A stretch of 64,000 nt of DNA from an uncultured Alphaproteobacteria bacterium (lineage in GTDB: Bacteria; Pseudomonadota; Alphaproteobacteria; RF32; CAG-239). The stretch lies in NCBI GenBank assembly GCA_944392265.1, contig CALXWC010000001.1, forward strand, positions 1 to 64,000. Reading direction: 5' to 3'. Below the pieces are notes generated by a model. It was not told where the DNA came from. It worked only from the letters and a program-made list of their open reading frames with translations, and did no database searches. This document shows, piece after piece, positions 45,972-55,732 of this stretch. The translations under genes were made by a program, and so were the position numbers. The stretch's first letter is position 1. Each line of letters begins with the position of its first letter.

Positions 45972-46424
45972 TTATTTATCAGCAATCATAGCTGTGAATT
46001 CTGCTTCACTAACAACTTGACCGTCTACCAAAGATTGAGCTTTGAAAACAAAGATGTTGCGACGTTCTTTAATCTTTTCTACATGCATTTCAAGTTGATC
46101 GCCCGGTTTAACCATCTTGCGGAATTTAACACCGTCAATAGACATGAAGTAAACACCTCTTTTATCTTCTTCATAATTTTCAAAAGAAGAAATTACAACG
46201 GCACCGGCGGTTTGAGCCATAGCTTCAATTTGCAAAACACCAGGCATTACCGGATTATTTGGAAAGTGACCTTGGAAAAATTCTTCATTCATGGTCACGT
46301 TTTTAATACCATAGCCTTTTGTTCCCGGTTCTTCAACAAACAATCTGTCTACCAACAAAAACGGATAGCGGTGTGGTAACATTTTCATAATTTCTTCAAT
46401 CGGATACATTTTAACTTCAGACAT
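45972..46424 (-). CDS. fabZ: 3-hydroxyacyl-ACP dehydratase
   Basis: 150 residues. Hot-dog fold enzyme of fatty-acid elongation. The catalytic histidine is in LPHRYPFLLVDR and the catalytic glutamate in NPVMPGVLQIEAMAQ. As last visible gene of the pyrH-to-fabZ run it links lipid A and fatty-acid synthesis. In most genomes lpxA and lpxB follow; here the operon stops at a terminator. Confidence 0.97.
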   Translation of the reverse strand: MSEVKMYPIEEIMKMLPHRYPFLLVDRLFVEEPGTKGYGIKNVTMNEEFFQGHFPNNPVMPGVLQIEAMAQTAGAVVISSFENYEEDKRGVYFMSIDGVKFRKMVKPGDQLEMHVEKIKERRNIFVFKAQSLVDGQVVSEAEFTAMIADK

Positions 46425-46454
46425 TTTTCTTTCCTTATATCTAATTATTAAAAA

Positions 46455-47468
46455 CTATTTTTTGCCAAGTTTTTGAATATTGGAAACTTGACGCATGAAA
46501 TCTTTAATCGGTACAGCCGGTGTTCCCATAACAATTGCGCCTGGTTCAACATCACGCATTAAACCAGATTGAGCACCAATTTGCGCTCCGGCGCCAATAT
46601 TTAAGTGGTCTGCAAAGCCAGATTGTCCGCCACAAACGACATAATCTCCCAAGGTACAGCTACCGGCAATTCCGGTTTGAGAAACAATCACACAACCTCT
46701 GCCCAAAACATCATTATGAGCCACTTGAACCAAATTATCTATACGGCAGCCGTCTCCGATGACCGTATCATCTAAAGCACCTCTGTCCACACAGGTATTA
46801 GCTGCGATTTCGACATCATTACCGATAATCACTCTACCTAATTGCGGAATGCGCTCGTGCTTACCGTTAATAACCATAAAGCCAAAGCCATCTTGACCAA
46901 TGCGAGCACCTGTATAGATATAACAATCATTTCCCATAATGGTATAGCTTAAAGATGCGCAAGCCCCAATACGGCAATTGTTTCCGATTTTGCAATTTCT
47001 ACCAATAACGGCATTATGCTCAATCACACAGTTGGTACCGATTTCTACACCTTCTTCAATTACAACATATTCACCGATATATGCATTTTCACCAATCTTT
47101 GCTGAAGGAGCAATTTTTGCCGTTCTGGAGATTTCGGCTCTGTGTTTTTGTTCTTCATAAAAGGCTTTGTTTAATTTCAAAAAAGCTAATTTGGGGTTTG
47201 CTGAAATTAACTTGATAACATTTGCTGGAACAAAAGATTTTAATTCTTCTGTTGTAACGCAGCATGTTGCTTTAATTTCAGCTGCTTTTTCTTTAGCCTT
47301 TTTGTCATAGAAAAAACAAACCTCACCTTCTTTGGCATGAAACATTGTAGCAATATCTGAAATCAAGACATCTGCTTGAGCTTTGTCTTCCAAATTTGCT
47401 TCACAAATTTCGGCGATTTGAGCCAAGGTTAAAGGGCCTTTATTTATATAAAATGTCTTATCGACCAT
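46455..47468 (-). CDS. lpxD: UDP-3-O-(3-hydroxyacyl)glucosamine N-acyltransferase
   Basis: 337 residues from the ATG at 47468 (GGAG six bases upstream); a TTG at 47480 opens the frame. The third step of lipid A synthesis. A small N-terminal uridine-binding domain is followed by left-handed beta-helix hexapeptide repeats (from about 110, e.g. [19 protein letters not shown]). The catalytic histidine is in [12 protein letters not shown]. It directly follows bamA. Confidence 0.95.
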   Translation of the reverse strand: MVDKTFYINKGPLTLAQIAEICEANLEDKAQADVLISDIATMFHAKEGEVCFFYDKKAKEKAAEIKATCCVTTEELKSFVPANVIKLISANPKLAFLKLNKAFYEEQKHRAEISRTAKIAPSAKIGENAYIGEYVVIEEGVEIGTNCVIEHNAVIGRNCKIGNNCRIGACASLSYTIMGNDCYIYTGARIGQDGFGFMVINGKHERIPQLGRVIIGNDVEIAANTCVDRGALDDTVIGDGCRIDNLVQVAHNDVLGRGCVIVSQTGIAGSCTLGDYVVCGGQSGFADHLNIGAGAQIGAQSGLMRDVEPGAIVMGTPAVPIKDFMRQVSNIQKLGKK

Positions 47469-47482
47469 GGTTAACTCCAATA

Positions 47483-49747
47483 TTATAATCTTGTACCAAA
47501 GTTCAGGCGGAATACTTGTGTTTCATCGTAGTCTTCTTTAACAATCGGGAAGGCAATATCCACATCGATTTGTCCCATCGGAGACAACCATTGGAAACCA
47601 AAACCGGCTGCCACACGAGGTGTTGAAGAATATTCAACATCATTAGCACCATCAATTCCATCCGGCTTACCTAACATACCCATATCTGCAAATGTACGGC
47701 CACGGATACCAACTTCGTCCAAGCCAATTGGGAAGGACATTTCAGCACCAGAATAAATCATCCAGTTACCACCCAAGGCGTCTCCTGTGTTTTTATCTCT
47801 GGCACCAATACCTGCCGTATCAAAACCTCTTAAGGTTGATCCGCCTAAATTATAACGGTTGAACAAGCGGACATCTTCTCCTCCTAAACCAGTGATATAT
47901 CCAGCTTGAGTAAACAGCTTAAAGGTATAGTCATCTGCAATTGTATAATATTTATAAACTTTTGCATCAAACTTAGCATATTTTTCATCACCACCAGCGC
48001 CAGCTACATCATTACCGAAAGATACATAATATCCTTCTTTTGGATTGATAGCGCTATCTCTCTTATCATAAACGAGGGTTTGACCAACAACAGATGCATC
48101 ATATTTACCAATTTCTTCTTTAACATATTTAGATGCGTCTGAAGCAACATTGTTAATTTCATCTTGCTTATATGTATAACGAACATATTGAGAGAATGAA
48201 TCTGTATATTTCCATCCCAAACGTAAACGTCCGCCCATGCTGCTCATATCATAAGAACCGTAATCTTGATAATCTTCTTCGGTTCTGAACAAATCTACAC
48301 CGGCGCTTAAGTTTCTGTTCATGAAATATGGTTCGGTAAAGCTGATATCATATTCTTGCGTTCTTTGAGAAATGCCGACATCCAAACCAAGTTGTTGTCC
48401 CATACCTCTGAAGTTGTTTTCGGTTACACCTGTTCTGAACAACATACCGTTCACGGTTGAGTAACCAACACCTACGTTAAAGTATCCGGTTGATTTTTCT
48501 TCAACATTAACGTCAATATCTGCTTTGTTTGCCCCTGCCGGAACAGTCTTAACATCTACTTTGCTAAAGTAATTTAAGTTTTCTACGTTCTTCTTAGATG
48601 CTTTAATCTTAGAAGCGTTAAAGGCATCGCCTTCATCTATTCTGAATTCTCTTCTGATAACTTCATCGTGAGTTCTGGTGTTGCCCTTGATATTAATACG
48701 GTTAACAAAAACACGTTCACCTTCCATAATTTTGAAGACAACAACTATCTTTGCCGTTTTAGTATCTATTTGCAAGTCAGGTACAACATCTACAAAAGCA
48801 AAACCTTGTTTGCCCAATTCTTCGGTAATTTTTTGAACAGAAGAATCTATCTTGGTGTCATTGTACCATTCACCAACTTCAAAATCTAAATCTTTTTCTA
48901 ATGGTTTAAGGTTTACGTCCTTAATTTCAGAATCGAATCTGATTGCAGAAATTTTGTATCTTTGTCCTTCATTCAAAACATAGTTCAAAACAAAGGATGT
49001 TTTATCGGGGCTCAACTCTGCAATGGCTGAGTTAACCTTAAAATCTGCATAACCTCTTTTTAAGTAAAAGCGACGCAATAATTCTTTATCATAATTGCTC
49101 TTATCGGCATCATAAGTTTCAGAGCTGGAGAAAATACGATACCATCTGCTTTCCTTACTCATAATGGCATTGGCCAAGTCATCATCTGAATAACGTTTGT
49201 TTCCGACAAAATTGATTTTGGTAATATTGGCCAAAGGTCCTTCATTAATCTCATAAATCAAATCTACACGATTTTGATCTCTTTTAATGATTTTTGGAAC
49301 AACGGTTGTGGCATAACGACCTGTTCTTTTATATACGGTGATAATGCGTTGAACATCTTCTTGAACCTTTGAACGGTCATAAATTGAGCCTGAACTCAAG
49401 CTCACTTCTTTTGCCAACATATCTTCGCTAACCTTTTCGTTACCATCAAAATAACGTTGGTTAACAATCGGGTTTTCAATAACTTTAATGGTCAAAAGGC
49501 CATCTGATTTTACATCAAAAATAACATCTGTGAATAAACCCGTGTTATACAGATTTTTTAACGAATCGTCTAAATTTTCTTGAGAAACGGTCTGCCCGGT
49601 CGGAATATTTACATATGATAATACGGTATCAACCTCTACTCTTTTTAAGCCTTCCACATTGACATCTCTGACATAAACATCATTAGCCCATGAAGGTGCA
49701 GCCAACAACATGCTTAACCCGAGTGTATAACATCCTACTTTTTTCAT
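47483..49747 (-). CDS. bamA: outer-membrane protein assembly factor BamA
   Basis: 754 residues with a signal peptide ending SWA. Five POTRA repeats (about 25-345, each starting with motifs such as [12 protein letters not shown] and [18 protein letters not shown]). The C-terminal 16-strand barrel contains the VRGF-like loop [10 protein letters not shown] and ends FRLNFGTRL. It folds beta-barrel proteins into the outer membrane. Located between rseP and lpxD as in most proteobacteria, but without skp between bamA and lpxD. Confidence 0.97.
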   Translation of the reverse strand: MKKVGCYTLGLSMLLAAPSWANDVYVRDVNVEGLKRVEVDTVLSYVNIPTGQTVSQENLDDSLKNLYNTGLFTDVIFDVKSDGLLTIKVIENPIVNQRYFDGNEKVSEDMLAKEVSLSSGSIYDRSKVQEDVQRIITVYKRTGRYATTVVPKIIKRDQNRVDLIYEINEGPLANITKINFVGNKRYSDDDLANAIMSKESRWYRIFSSSETYDADKSNYDKELLRRFYLKRGYADFKVNSAIAELSPDKTSFVLNYVLNEGQRYKISAIRFDSEIKDVNLKPLEKDLDFEVGEWYNDTKIDSSVQKITEELGKQGFAFVDVVPDLQIDTKTAKIVVVFKIMEGERVFVNRINIKGNTRTHDEVIRREFRIDEGDAFNASKIKASKKNVENLNYFSKVDVKTVPAGANKADIDVNVEEKSTGYFNVGVGYSTVNGMLFRTGVTENNFRGMGQQLGLDVGISQRTQEYDISFTEPYFMNRNLSAGVDLFRTEEDYQDYGSYDMSSMGGRLRLGWKYTDSFSQYVRYTYKQDEINNVASDASKYVKEEIGKYDASVVGQTLVYDKRDSAINPKEGYYVSFGNDVAGAGGDEKYAKFDAKVYKYYTIADDYTFKLFTQAGYITGLGGEDVRLFNRYNLGGSTLRGFDTAGIGARDKNTGDALGGNWMIYSGAEMSFPIGLDEVGIRGRTFADMGMLGKPDGIDGANDVEYSSTPRVAAGFGFQWLSPMGQIDVDIAFPIVKEDYDETQVFRLNFGTRL

Positions 49748-49772
49748 TTATAGATCCTTATCTATCAACCTT

Positions 49773-50918
49773 TTATGCAAACCATCTTTGTACCAAATGA
49801 ACAATATCGTTCCATGTGGCAAAAATCATTAATGAAATAAGCAAAGCAAAACCTACTCTGAATAATCCATCTTTGACTTTTTGATTTAACTCTCTTCCGA
49901 AAGTCATTTCTAACAAATAAATAACAACATGTCCACCATCAAGCAATGGTATTGGAAATAAATTAATTAATCCTAAATTTACGGACAACATTGCCATAAA
50001 TAAAAACAAACTTAAAACACCTTGGTCTTTGGTAATGTCTCCGGACATTTCGGCAATGCGCAAAACACCGCCAACATCTTCCGCTCCTCTTTTACCTGTT
50101 ATCATTTGACCAACGCCACGCAAGGTTACAACCGTGATATCCCAAACTTGTTCAGATGCATCGGCAATAGATTCAAAGAATCCCATCTGAATTTTTTTAA
50201 CATCAAAGGTATTAATTGATTTTACACCTAGCATCGGGCGTGTTTGTTTTTTGGCATCTTGTGTTTTGTCACCTGTAACTTCTGCCACGCTCAAAGTTTT
50301 TAACGGAAAAGATTTTTGAATGATTTTTCCGTTTCTTTCTACTTCGATACTGATTTTTTCATTGGTATTGAGTTCTATCTCTCTTGAAATATCACCAAAA
50401 TATTCAATCTTGTGTCCATTGATGCTTACGATTTTATCTTTAGGCATAATTCCGGCTTGAGCTGCGGCACTGTTCGGAATAACCTCTCCAACCACGGCCG
50501 GAAACTCTATTTTTCCAATAAAAAACAGAACACAAGCAAAAATCGCAATTGCAAAGATATAGTTTGCGGCAGGACCTGCAACAGAAATCAAAAGTTTTTT
50601 TAATGGCGGTTGAAACGGAAATGCCATTTTCTTCTCTTCTTCAGTCAAATCTTTAACTTCAGAAGTAGAACTTGAAGCGTCTCCATCACCCAAAAACTGA
50701 CAATATCCGCCCAAAGGAATCGCACTGATTTTCCATTTGGTTCCGGATTTATCGGTAAAGCCCCATAATTGCTTACCGAATCCGATAGAGAAAGCCTCAA
50801 CTTTCACACCAGATAATTTGGCCATTAAATAGTGACCAAATTCGTGCACGAAAACCAAAATTCCTAATACAACGATAAACGGAATAACATAATATAATGT
50901 ATTTATCAGCCAAGACAT
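49773..50918 (-). CDS. rseP: RseP-type site-2 protease
   Basis: 381 residues. Intramembrane zinc protease of sigma-E signalling and signal-peptide clearance. HExxH is in VFVHEFGHYLMAK (about residues 24-28) and the zinc aspartate in FPIPLLDGGHV. One PDZ domain (VVGEVIPNSAAAQAGIMPKDKI) lies in the periplasmic loop; E. coli RseP has two. Four membrane segments are visible. In most alphaproteobacteria dxr lies between cdsA and rseP; here the genes are 8 bases apart. Confidence 0.95.
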   Translation of the reverse strand: MSWLINTLYYVIPFIVVLGILVFVHEFGHYLMAKLSGVKVEAFSIGFGKQLWGFTDKSGTKWKISAIPLGGYCQFLGDGDASSSTSEVKDLTEEEKKMAFPFQPPLKKLLISVAGPAANYIFAIAIFACVLFFIGKIEFPAVVGEVIPNSAAAQAGIMPKDKIVSINGHKIEYFGDISREIELNTNEKISIEVERNGKIIQKSFPLKTLSVAEVTGDKTQDAKKQTRPMLGVKSINTFDVKKIQMGFFESIADASEQVWDITVVTLRGVGQMITGKRGAEDVGGVLRIAEMSGDITKDQGVLSLFLFMAMLSVNLGLINLFPIPLLDGGHVVIYLLEMTFGRELNQKVKDGLFRVGFALLISLMIFATWNDIVHLVQRWFA

Positions 50919-50926
50919 ATTTTCAC

Positions 50927-51715
50927 CTATATTCCGGATGCGATATAACTAAACAAAATAAAAACTAACGGTGCAGAAAAGATTAAGCCGTCTACTCGGT
51001 CAAAAATTCCGCCATGTCCGGGAATTAGATTGCTGGAATCTTTTATGTTCAAAGAGCGTTTGATATAAGATTCAACTAAATCTCCGATTTGGGCAATAAT
51101 CGCAATAATACCGCCGAGAACTGCATAGAAAACAACATTGTCAGCTACGGTGAAAGCATAACTATAAGCAACACTCACACCCATAGACAACAACGCACCG
51201 CCAATTAAGCCGGCCCAAGTTTTATTCGGGCTAATTTTTGGCGCCAACTTTGGACCTTTGATGGTTGAACCGAAAATATAACCGCCGGTGTCAACACTCC
51301 ATACCATTAACAAAAACCACATAGTGTCTAAGAAACCAACCGTATCATACAACCACATAACAGAACCGAAACCAATGGTTATATAAAACACGCCTAAGGT
51401 TAATAAACCTCTGTGAGCCTCATTTTTGGCTTTAACCCAAATAAAGACGGCAGATAAGAACATCAGAGCCAAAATTGCTATCAAAGAAGGAAACAAAATT
51501 GCAGATACAATGCTCATTGTATATGTGATGCTATAAACAACGGCATTTTTATTTGGAACCATATTAGACCATTCCCATGCCATTAAAGCACCGATAACAA
51601 TTGCCATCATATGCAAATAAGGATAACCTGCATACATTGTACCGATGACAATCGGGATTAAAACCAAAGCCGTGACGACTCTTTTGATAATCTTGTTAAG
51701 CTTTGATTGCTCCAT
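50927..51715 (-). CDS. cdsA: phosphatidate cytidylyltransferase
   Basis: 262 residues from the ATG at 51715 (GGGAGAGAAG upstream); the frame is open to 51745. Makes CDP-diacylglycerol from phosphatidate and CTP. About seven to eight membrane segments. The family signature near the C-terminus is PGHGGIFDRVDGLIFSAP, and KTWAGLIGG precedes it. The start overlaps uppS by 20 nt. Confidence 0.95.
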   Translation of the reverse strand: MEQSKLNKIIKRVVTALVLIPIVIGTMYAGYPYLHMMAIVIGALMAWEWSNMVPNKNAVVYSITYTMSIVSAILFPSLIAILALMFLSAVFIWVKAKNEAHRGLLTLGVFYITIGFGSVMWLYDTVGFLDTMWFLLMVWSVDTGGYIFGSTIKGPKLAPKISPNKTWAGLIGGALLSMGVSVAYSYAFTVADNVVFYAVLGGIIAIIAQIGDLVESYIKRSLNIKDSSNLIPGHGGIFDRVDGLIFSAPLVFILFSYIASGI

Positions 51716-52418
51716 ATCTTCTCTCCCTTTTTTGATAATCTTCAATAATTTTTATGAGCTCTTTTTCTGAAAAATCAGGCCATAAAGTCTCTGTAAAGAA
51801 GAACTCCGTATAAGCTAACTGCCATAAGAGATAATTGCTTATTCTTTGTTCTCCGCTAGTGCGAATCAAAATATCCGGATCCGGCATATCATGCGTATAC
51901 AACATAGCTGAAAATAAGTTTTCATCAATATCTTTGGGTGCGATATCCCCTCTTTTCACCAATTCGGATACTTTTTGCGCCGCAGATACGATTTCTTGTC
52001 TGGAACCGTAACTTAAGGCAATGCACAAGGTCATTTTTTGATTTTGAAGAGTTTCGGCTTCAAGTTTGTTCATGCTTTCTACAATATCTGCATCAAGCAT
52101 CTGACGTTCACCGATAAAACGAATGCGAACTCCTTTTTCTTGAAGTTCTTTCAAATCAGATGCCAGATATTGGCGCAACAAATCCATCAAAGCAGAAACT
52201 TCTTCTTTTGAACGTTTCCAGTTCTCTGTTGAAAAAGCATATAAGGTTAAATATTTTATGCCTGCCTTTTCAACCGCTTTGCAGATTTCTTTGACAACTT
52301 CGGCACCTTTTTTATGCCCCATATTTCTGGGCAAAGCTCTTTTTTTGGCCCAACGGCCGTTGCCGTCCATGATAATGGCGATGTGTTCTATCGGCCTATT
52401 TGTACTATCACTACTCAA
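51696..52418 (-). CDS. uppS: undecaprenyl diphosphate synthase
   Basis: 240 residues. Adds eight isoprene units to farnesyl diphosphate in cis to make the lipid carrier for peptidoglycan and LPS. Conserved region I is IAIIMDGNGRWAKKR with the catalytic Asp, followed by GHKKGAE, the YAFSTENWKRS motif, and the C-terminal RTSGEQRISNYLLWQLAYTE split around residue 195-215. In the operon frr-uppS-cdsA. Confidence 0.97.
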   Translation of the reverse strand: MSSDSTNRPIEHIAIIMDGNGRWAKKRALPRNMGHKKGAEVVKEICKAVEKAGIKYLTLYAFSTENWKRSKEEVSALMDLLRQYLASDLKELQEKGVRIRFIGERQMLDADIVESMNKLEAETLQNQKMTLCIALSYGSRQEIVSAAQKVSELVKRGDIAPKDIDENLFSAMLYTHDMPDPDILIRTSGEQRISNYLLWQLAYTEFFFTETLWPDFSEKELIKIIEDYQKRERRYGAIKA

Positions 52419-52472
52419 AACAAAAACCCTTTATGAGAAACAATACTTTTAACTAAAAAAACGAAACAGAGA

Positions 52473-53036
52473 TTAGACTTGCATAATGTCTTTTTCTTTG
52501 CGAGCCAATTCTTCATCAATTTTTTTGATTGTTTCATCCGTTAATTTTTGGATTTCATTTTCATATTTCTTTTCTTCATCTTCAGAAATAGCATTATCTT
52601 TTTTGAGTTTTTTAATGCCGTCCAAAGCATCTCTTCTTACGTTGCGAACCGCAATTTTGCCTTGTTCTGCATATTTGCCGGCAACCTTAACCAACTCTTT
52701 TCTGCGCTCTTCACTCAATGGCGGAATTGGAATACGGATTAATTGACCGTCAGATACCGGATTTAAGCCTAAATCAGACTCTCTTATGGCTTTTTCAACA
52801 GCTTTGGCCAAGCTTTTATCCCAAACACTAACAGACAAAGTTCTGGCATCAGGAACACTAACCGTACCAACTTGAGCCAACGGGGTCGGAGAACCATAAG
52901 CCTCAACCATAATGCCGTCTAACAAACTGGCATGTGCTCTGCCTGCTCTCAAGCCGCCAAAGTCTGATTTCAAGGAATCAAAACTCTTTTCCATACGTGT
53001 TTTGGTATCATTTTTAATTTCATTATAATCTGACAT
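52473..53036 (-). CDS. frr: ribosome recycling factor
   Basis: 187 residues. Splits post-termination ribosomes together with EF-G. Seen: N-terminal [20 protein letters not shown], the loop [18 protein letters not shown] and [19 protein letters not shown], then the C-terminal helix ending EKDIMQV. Normal length. It follows pyrH after 15 bases. Confidence 0.98.
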   Translation of the reverse strand: MSDYNEIKNDTKTRMEKSFDSLKSDFGGLRAGRAHASLLDGIMVEAYGSPTPLAQVGTVSVPDARTLSVSVWDKSLAKAVEKAIRESDLGLNPVSDGQLIRIPIPPLSEERRKELVKVAGKYAEQGKIAVRNVRRDALDGIKKLKKDNAISEDEEKKYENEIQKLTDETIKKIDEELARKEKDIMQV

Positions 53037-53051
53037 ATAAACCTCATTTGA

Positions 53052-53762
53052 TTATTTAATTATTGTAAACTTGCCTTCTCCGGAAACCGTTTTTTGCAAT
53101 CCGTCTGCCTCACTTTGAGAAAAGACAACAATTGGAATATGATTTTCTCTTGCCAAGGCAATGGCTGATATATCCATCACCTTCAGTTGTTGTTCGATTA
53201 CTTCATCAAAAGAGATTTCATCATACCTTTTGGCATGCGGATTTGTTTTTGGATCCGAATCATAAACACCGTCAACCTGTGTTGACTTCAAAATAACGTC
53301 ACATTGCATTTCAGAAGCTCTTAATGCAGCACCGGTATCCGTGGTGAAATATGGGTTTCCGGTTCCGGCAGCAAAAATAACCACTCTTTTCTTTTCCAAA
53401 TGGCGCAAAGCTCTTCTGTATACATAATGTTCACAAACTTCAGGGATATTTAATCCGGACAATACTCTTGCCGGAACGCCTATTTTTTCCAAAGCATTTT
53501 GAATGTAAAGCGCGTTCATCACTGTTGCCAACATTCCCACATGGTCTGCAACGGTGCGGTTCATTCCAGATGAGGCTTCTTTCGCGCCTCGGAAAATATT
53601 GCCACCGCCGACAACCACGCAAACCTCAACACCTGCTTCATATACAGACTTTATTTGCTTGGCTAAAGAGTCAATAACCTTGGCAGACATGCCAAACTCT
53701 TTTTCTCCCATCAAACCTTCGCCGGAAAGTTTGAGCATTATTCTTTTATATATAGGCTTCAT
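53052..53762 (-). CDS. pyrH: uridylate kinase
   Basis: 236 residues. Phosphorylates UMP to UDP. Amino-acid-kinase fold: MLKLSGEGLMGEKEFG, VVGGGNIFRGA, DHVGMLATVMNAL, FAAGTGNPYFTTDTGAALRA. First gene of the envelope operon here. In most bacteria rpsB and tsf come directly before it; here the upstream region is a divergent promoter toward plsY. GAGG lies about 11 bases before the ATG. Confidence 0.97.
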   Translation of the reverse strand: MKPIYKRIMLKLSGEGLMGEKEFGMSAKVIDSLAKQIKSVYEAGVEVCVVVGGGNIFRGAKEASSGMNRTVADHVGMLATVMNALYIQNALEKIGVPARVLSGLNIPEVCEHYVYRRALRHLEKKRVVIFAAGTGNPYFTTDTGAALRASEMQCDVILKSTQVDGVYDSDPKTNPHAKRYDEISFDEVIEQQLKVMDISAIALARENHIPIVVFSQSEADGLQKTVSGEGKFTIIK

Positions 53763-53891
53763 TTATCCATATCCTCTTATATTTTTTTTCAATATAACGG
53801 AATAAATCGCTTTGTCATCAACATTTTTTGTTTTTTACCAACAATTCTCTTCATTTATAAGTAAGAAATAAACAAGATGACAAAAATTAAG

Positions 53892-53919
53892 TTGCAAGAT
53901 TAAGCTCTTGTGCTAAAAC
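53892..53919 (+). promoter_or_regulatory. probable plsY promoter
   Basis: TTGCAA at 53892-53897, 16-bp spacer ending in TTGTGC, TAAAAC at 53914-53919: another extended -10 of the TGTGCTA type. Confidence 0.4.
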
Positions 53920-53956
53920 TAGGGAAAATTGGAAAAATTTTATAAAGAGAAAAACT

Positions 53957-54604
53957 ATGAGCGTATCTTTGATTTTTGTTTTGTCTGCTTTGGGCGGATA
54001 TGTTTTGGGTTCTATTCCTTTTGGTCTTGTTTTAACCAAAATGGCCGGATTGGGTGATATCAGAAAAATCGGTTCAGGTAACATCGGCGCAACCAATGTT
54101 TTGCGCACGGGCAGAAAAGATTTGGCTTTGCTCACTGTTTTGTTAGATGCGTTTAAGGCCGGTATTGCCGCTTACATTGCCTATAAATTGGTTGCTCCAA
54201 AAGCTTATGTATTTATGGGATGGTATACCGAGCTTAATGTTGTTGCCGAATTAATTGCCGGCTCTTTTGGCATTATCGGTCATAATTTTCCGGTTTGGCT
54301 CAAATTCAAAGGCGGCAAAGGTGTTGCTTCTACTTTGGGTTTGTTGTTGGTTACAAACTGGCAAATCGGTTGCTTGGCTTTGTTAACGTGGCTTATTGTT
54401 GCCTTCACAACCAAATATTCTTCATTATCTGCGCTTGTGGCCGCATTTATGGTTCCGGTTTATGCTTTCTTTTTAACCTCACCGGTTTATGCCTTCTTTT
54501 ATTTGCTGATTGCTTTATTGGTTATTGTAAGACATCATGCCAATATTGTTCGTTTGATTAAAGGACAAGAGAGCAAAATCAACCTCAAAAAGAAAGAAAA
54601 ATAA
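53957..54604 (+). CDS. plsY: acyl-phosphate glycerol-3-phosphate acyltransferase
   Basis: 215 residues, about five membrane segments. Transfers acyl from acyl phosphate to glycerol-3-phosphate. Signature motifs: LGSIPFGLVLTKMAGLGDIR, GSGNIGATNVLRTGRK, and HNFPVWLKFKGGKGVASTLG. It starts the operon plsY-dprA-topA, with 3 bases to dprA. Confidence 0.97.
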   Translation: MSVSLIFVLSALGGYVLGSIPFGLVLTKMAGLGDIRKIGSGNIGATNVLRTGRKDLALLTVLLDAFKAGIAAYIAYKLVAPKAYVFMGWYTELNVVAELIAGSFGIIGHNFPVWLKFKGGKGVASTLGLLLVTNWQIGCLALLTWLIVAFTTKYSSLSALVAAFMVPVYAFFLTSPVYAFFYLLIALLVIVRHHANIVRLIKGQESKINLKKKEK

Positions 54605-54607
54605 TTA

Positions 54608-55717
54608 ATGCAAACAAATAAGCAACTTGTTGATTGGATCCAGCTTATTAATTGTGAAAATGTCGGACCTGTGACTTTTCATAAATTGCTGGAGACTTTC
54701 GGCAGTGCTGAAGCGGCTTTGGCAGAACTTCCTCGTCTTGCCAAATATAAGCTTTTTCCCAGAAATAAAGCAGAAGAAGAGCTTGAAAAAGCACAAAGAA
54801 AAGGTGTGCATATTCTTTCTTTGCAAAGCACGGAATATCCAAAAAATTTGCGTCATATGGCCGATGCTCCGCCGATTTTGTATGCTTTGGGTAATTTAGA
54901 GGCTCTAAAAAATCCGGTTTCTTTATCTATTGTGGGTGCCAGAAACGCCTCTATTAACGGCAGAAAAACCGCATCTAAAATTGCTTATGATTTGACCAAT
55001 GCCGGGGTGATGATTATTTCCGGCATGGCCAGAGGAATTGATTCCGCGGCGCATAAAGGCGCTATGTATGCCAAAGCTCAAAAAGGTGAAACAATTGCCG
55101 TTTTAGGCACGGGCGTTGACGTGGTCTACCCATCAGAAAACAAAGCGCTTTATCAGCAAATTTGCGAACAAGGCTTGGTGTTATCAGAGTTTTTATTGGG
55201 CACAGAAGCTCAAACCAGCAATTTTCCGAGAAGGAATCGTATTGTTTCAGGCTTAAGCTTGGGAACATTGGTGGTTGAAGCCTCTTTACATTCGGGCTCG
55301 TTAATCACATCTCGCTTGGCTTTAGAACAAGGCAAAGATGTTTTTGCCATTCCGGGGTCTCCGCAAGATGCTCGCGCGGCAGGGCCTAACAAACTCATTA
55401 AAGAAGGCGCGGTTTTGGTGGAAAGCGCAGATGATATTTTAGAAACCTTAAATCTAAATAATCACCACTGTCTAACACAATATATTGACAATTTGGAAAA
55501 AAATGTTGATATTCCATTGCAGCTGAAAAAAGTTGAAACAACAAGCCAGGAAAAACTTCCGCTTTGCGAATATATTAATCGGGAAGGTATTTATGTGGAT
55601 GAACTTATTCGTATCAGCGGGCTTTCTGCTTCAGAGGTTTCTCTTCAGCTACTGGAATTGGAATTAAACGGAAAAATCGAAAGACAACCCGGCAATAAAG
55701 TAGCTCTTATTAAATAG
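54608..55717 (+). CDS. dprA: DNA-processing protein DprA
   Basis: 369 residues. Protects incoming single-stranded DNA and loads RecA in natural transformation. An N-terminal helical region is followed by the Rossmann-like DprA fold with SIVGARNASINGRKTA, ISGMARGIDSAAHKGA, AVLGTGVDVVYPSENK and SGSLITSRLALEQGKDVFAIPGSP, and a C-terminal winged helix (VDELIRISGLSASEVSLQLLELELNGKI). No other competence gene lies in the window, so dprA alone does not prove transformability. Confidence 0.96.
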   Translation: MQTNKQLVDWIQLINCENVGPVTFHKLLETFGSAEAALAELPRLAKYKLFPRNKAEEELEKAQRKGVHILSLQSTEYPKNLRHMADAPPILYALGNLEALKNPVSLSIVGARNASINGRKTASKIAYDLTNAGVMIISGMARGIDSAAHKGAMYAKAQKGETIAVLGTGVDVVYPSENKALYQQICEQGLVLSEFLLGTEAQTSNFPRRNRIVSGLSLGTLVVEASLHSGSLITSRLALEQGKDVFAIPGSPQDARAAGPNKLIKEGAVLVESADDILETLNLNNHHCLTQYIDNLEKNVDIPLQLKKVETTSQEKLPLCEYINREGIYVDELIRISGLSASEVSLQLLELELNGKIERQPGNKVALIK

Positions 55718-55732
55718 GCAAAGGTAAAAATT

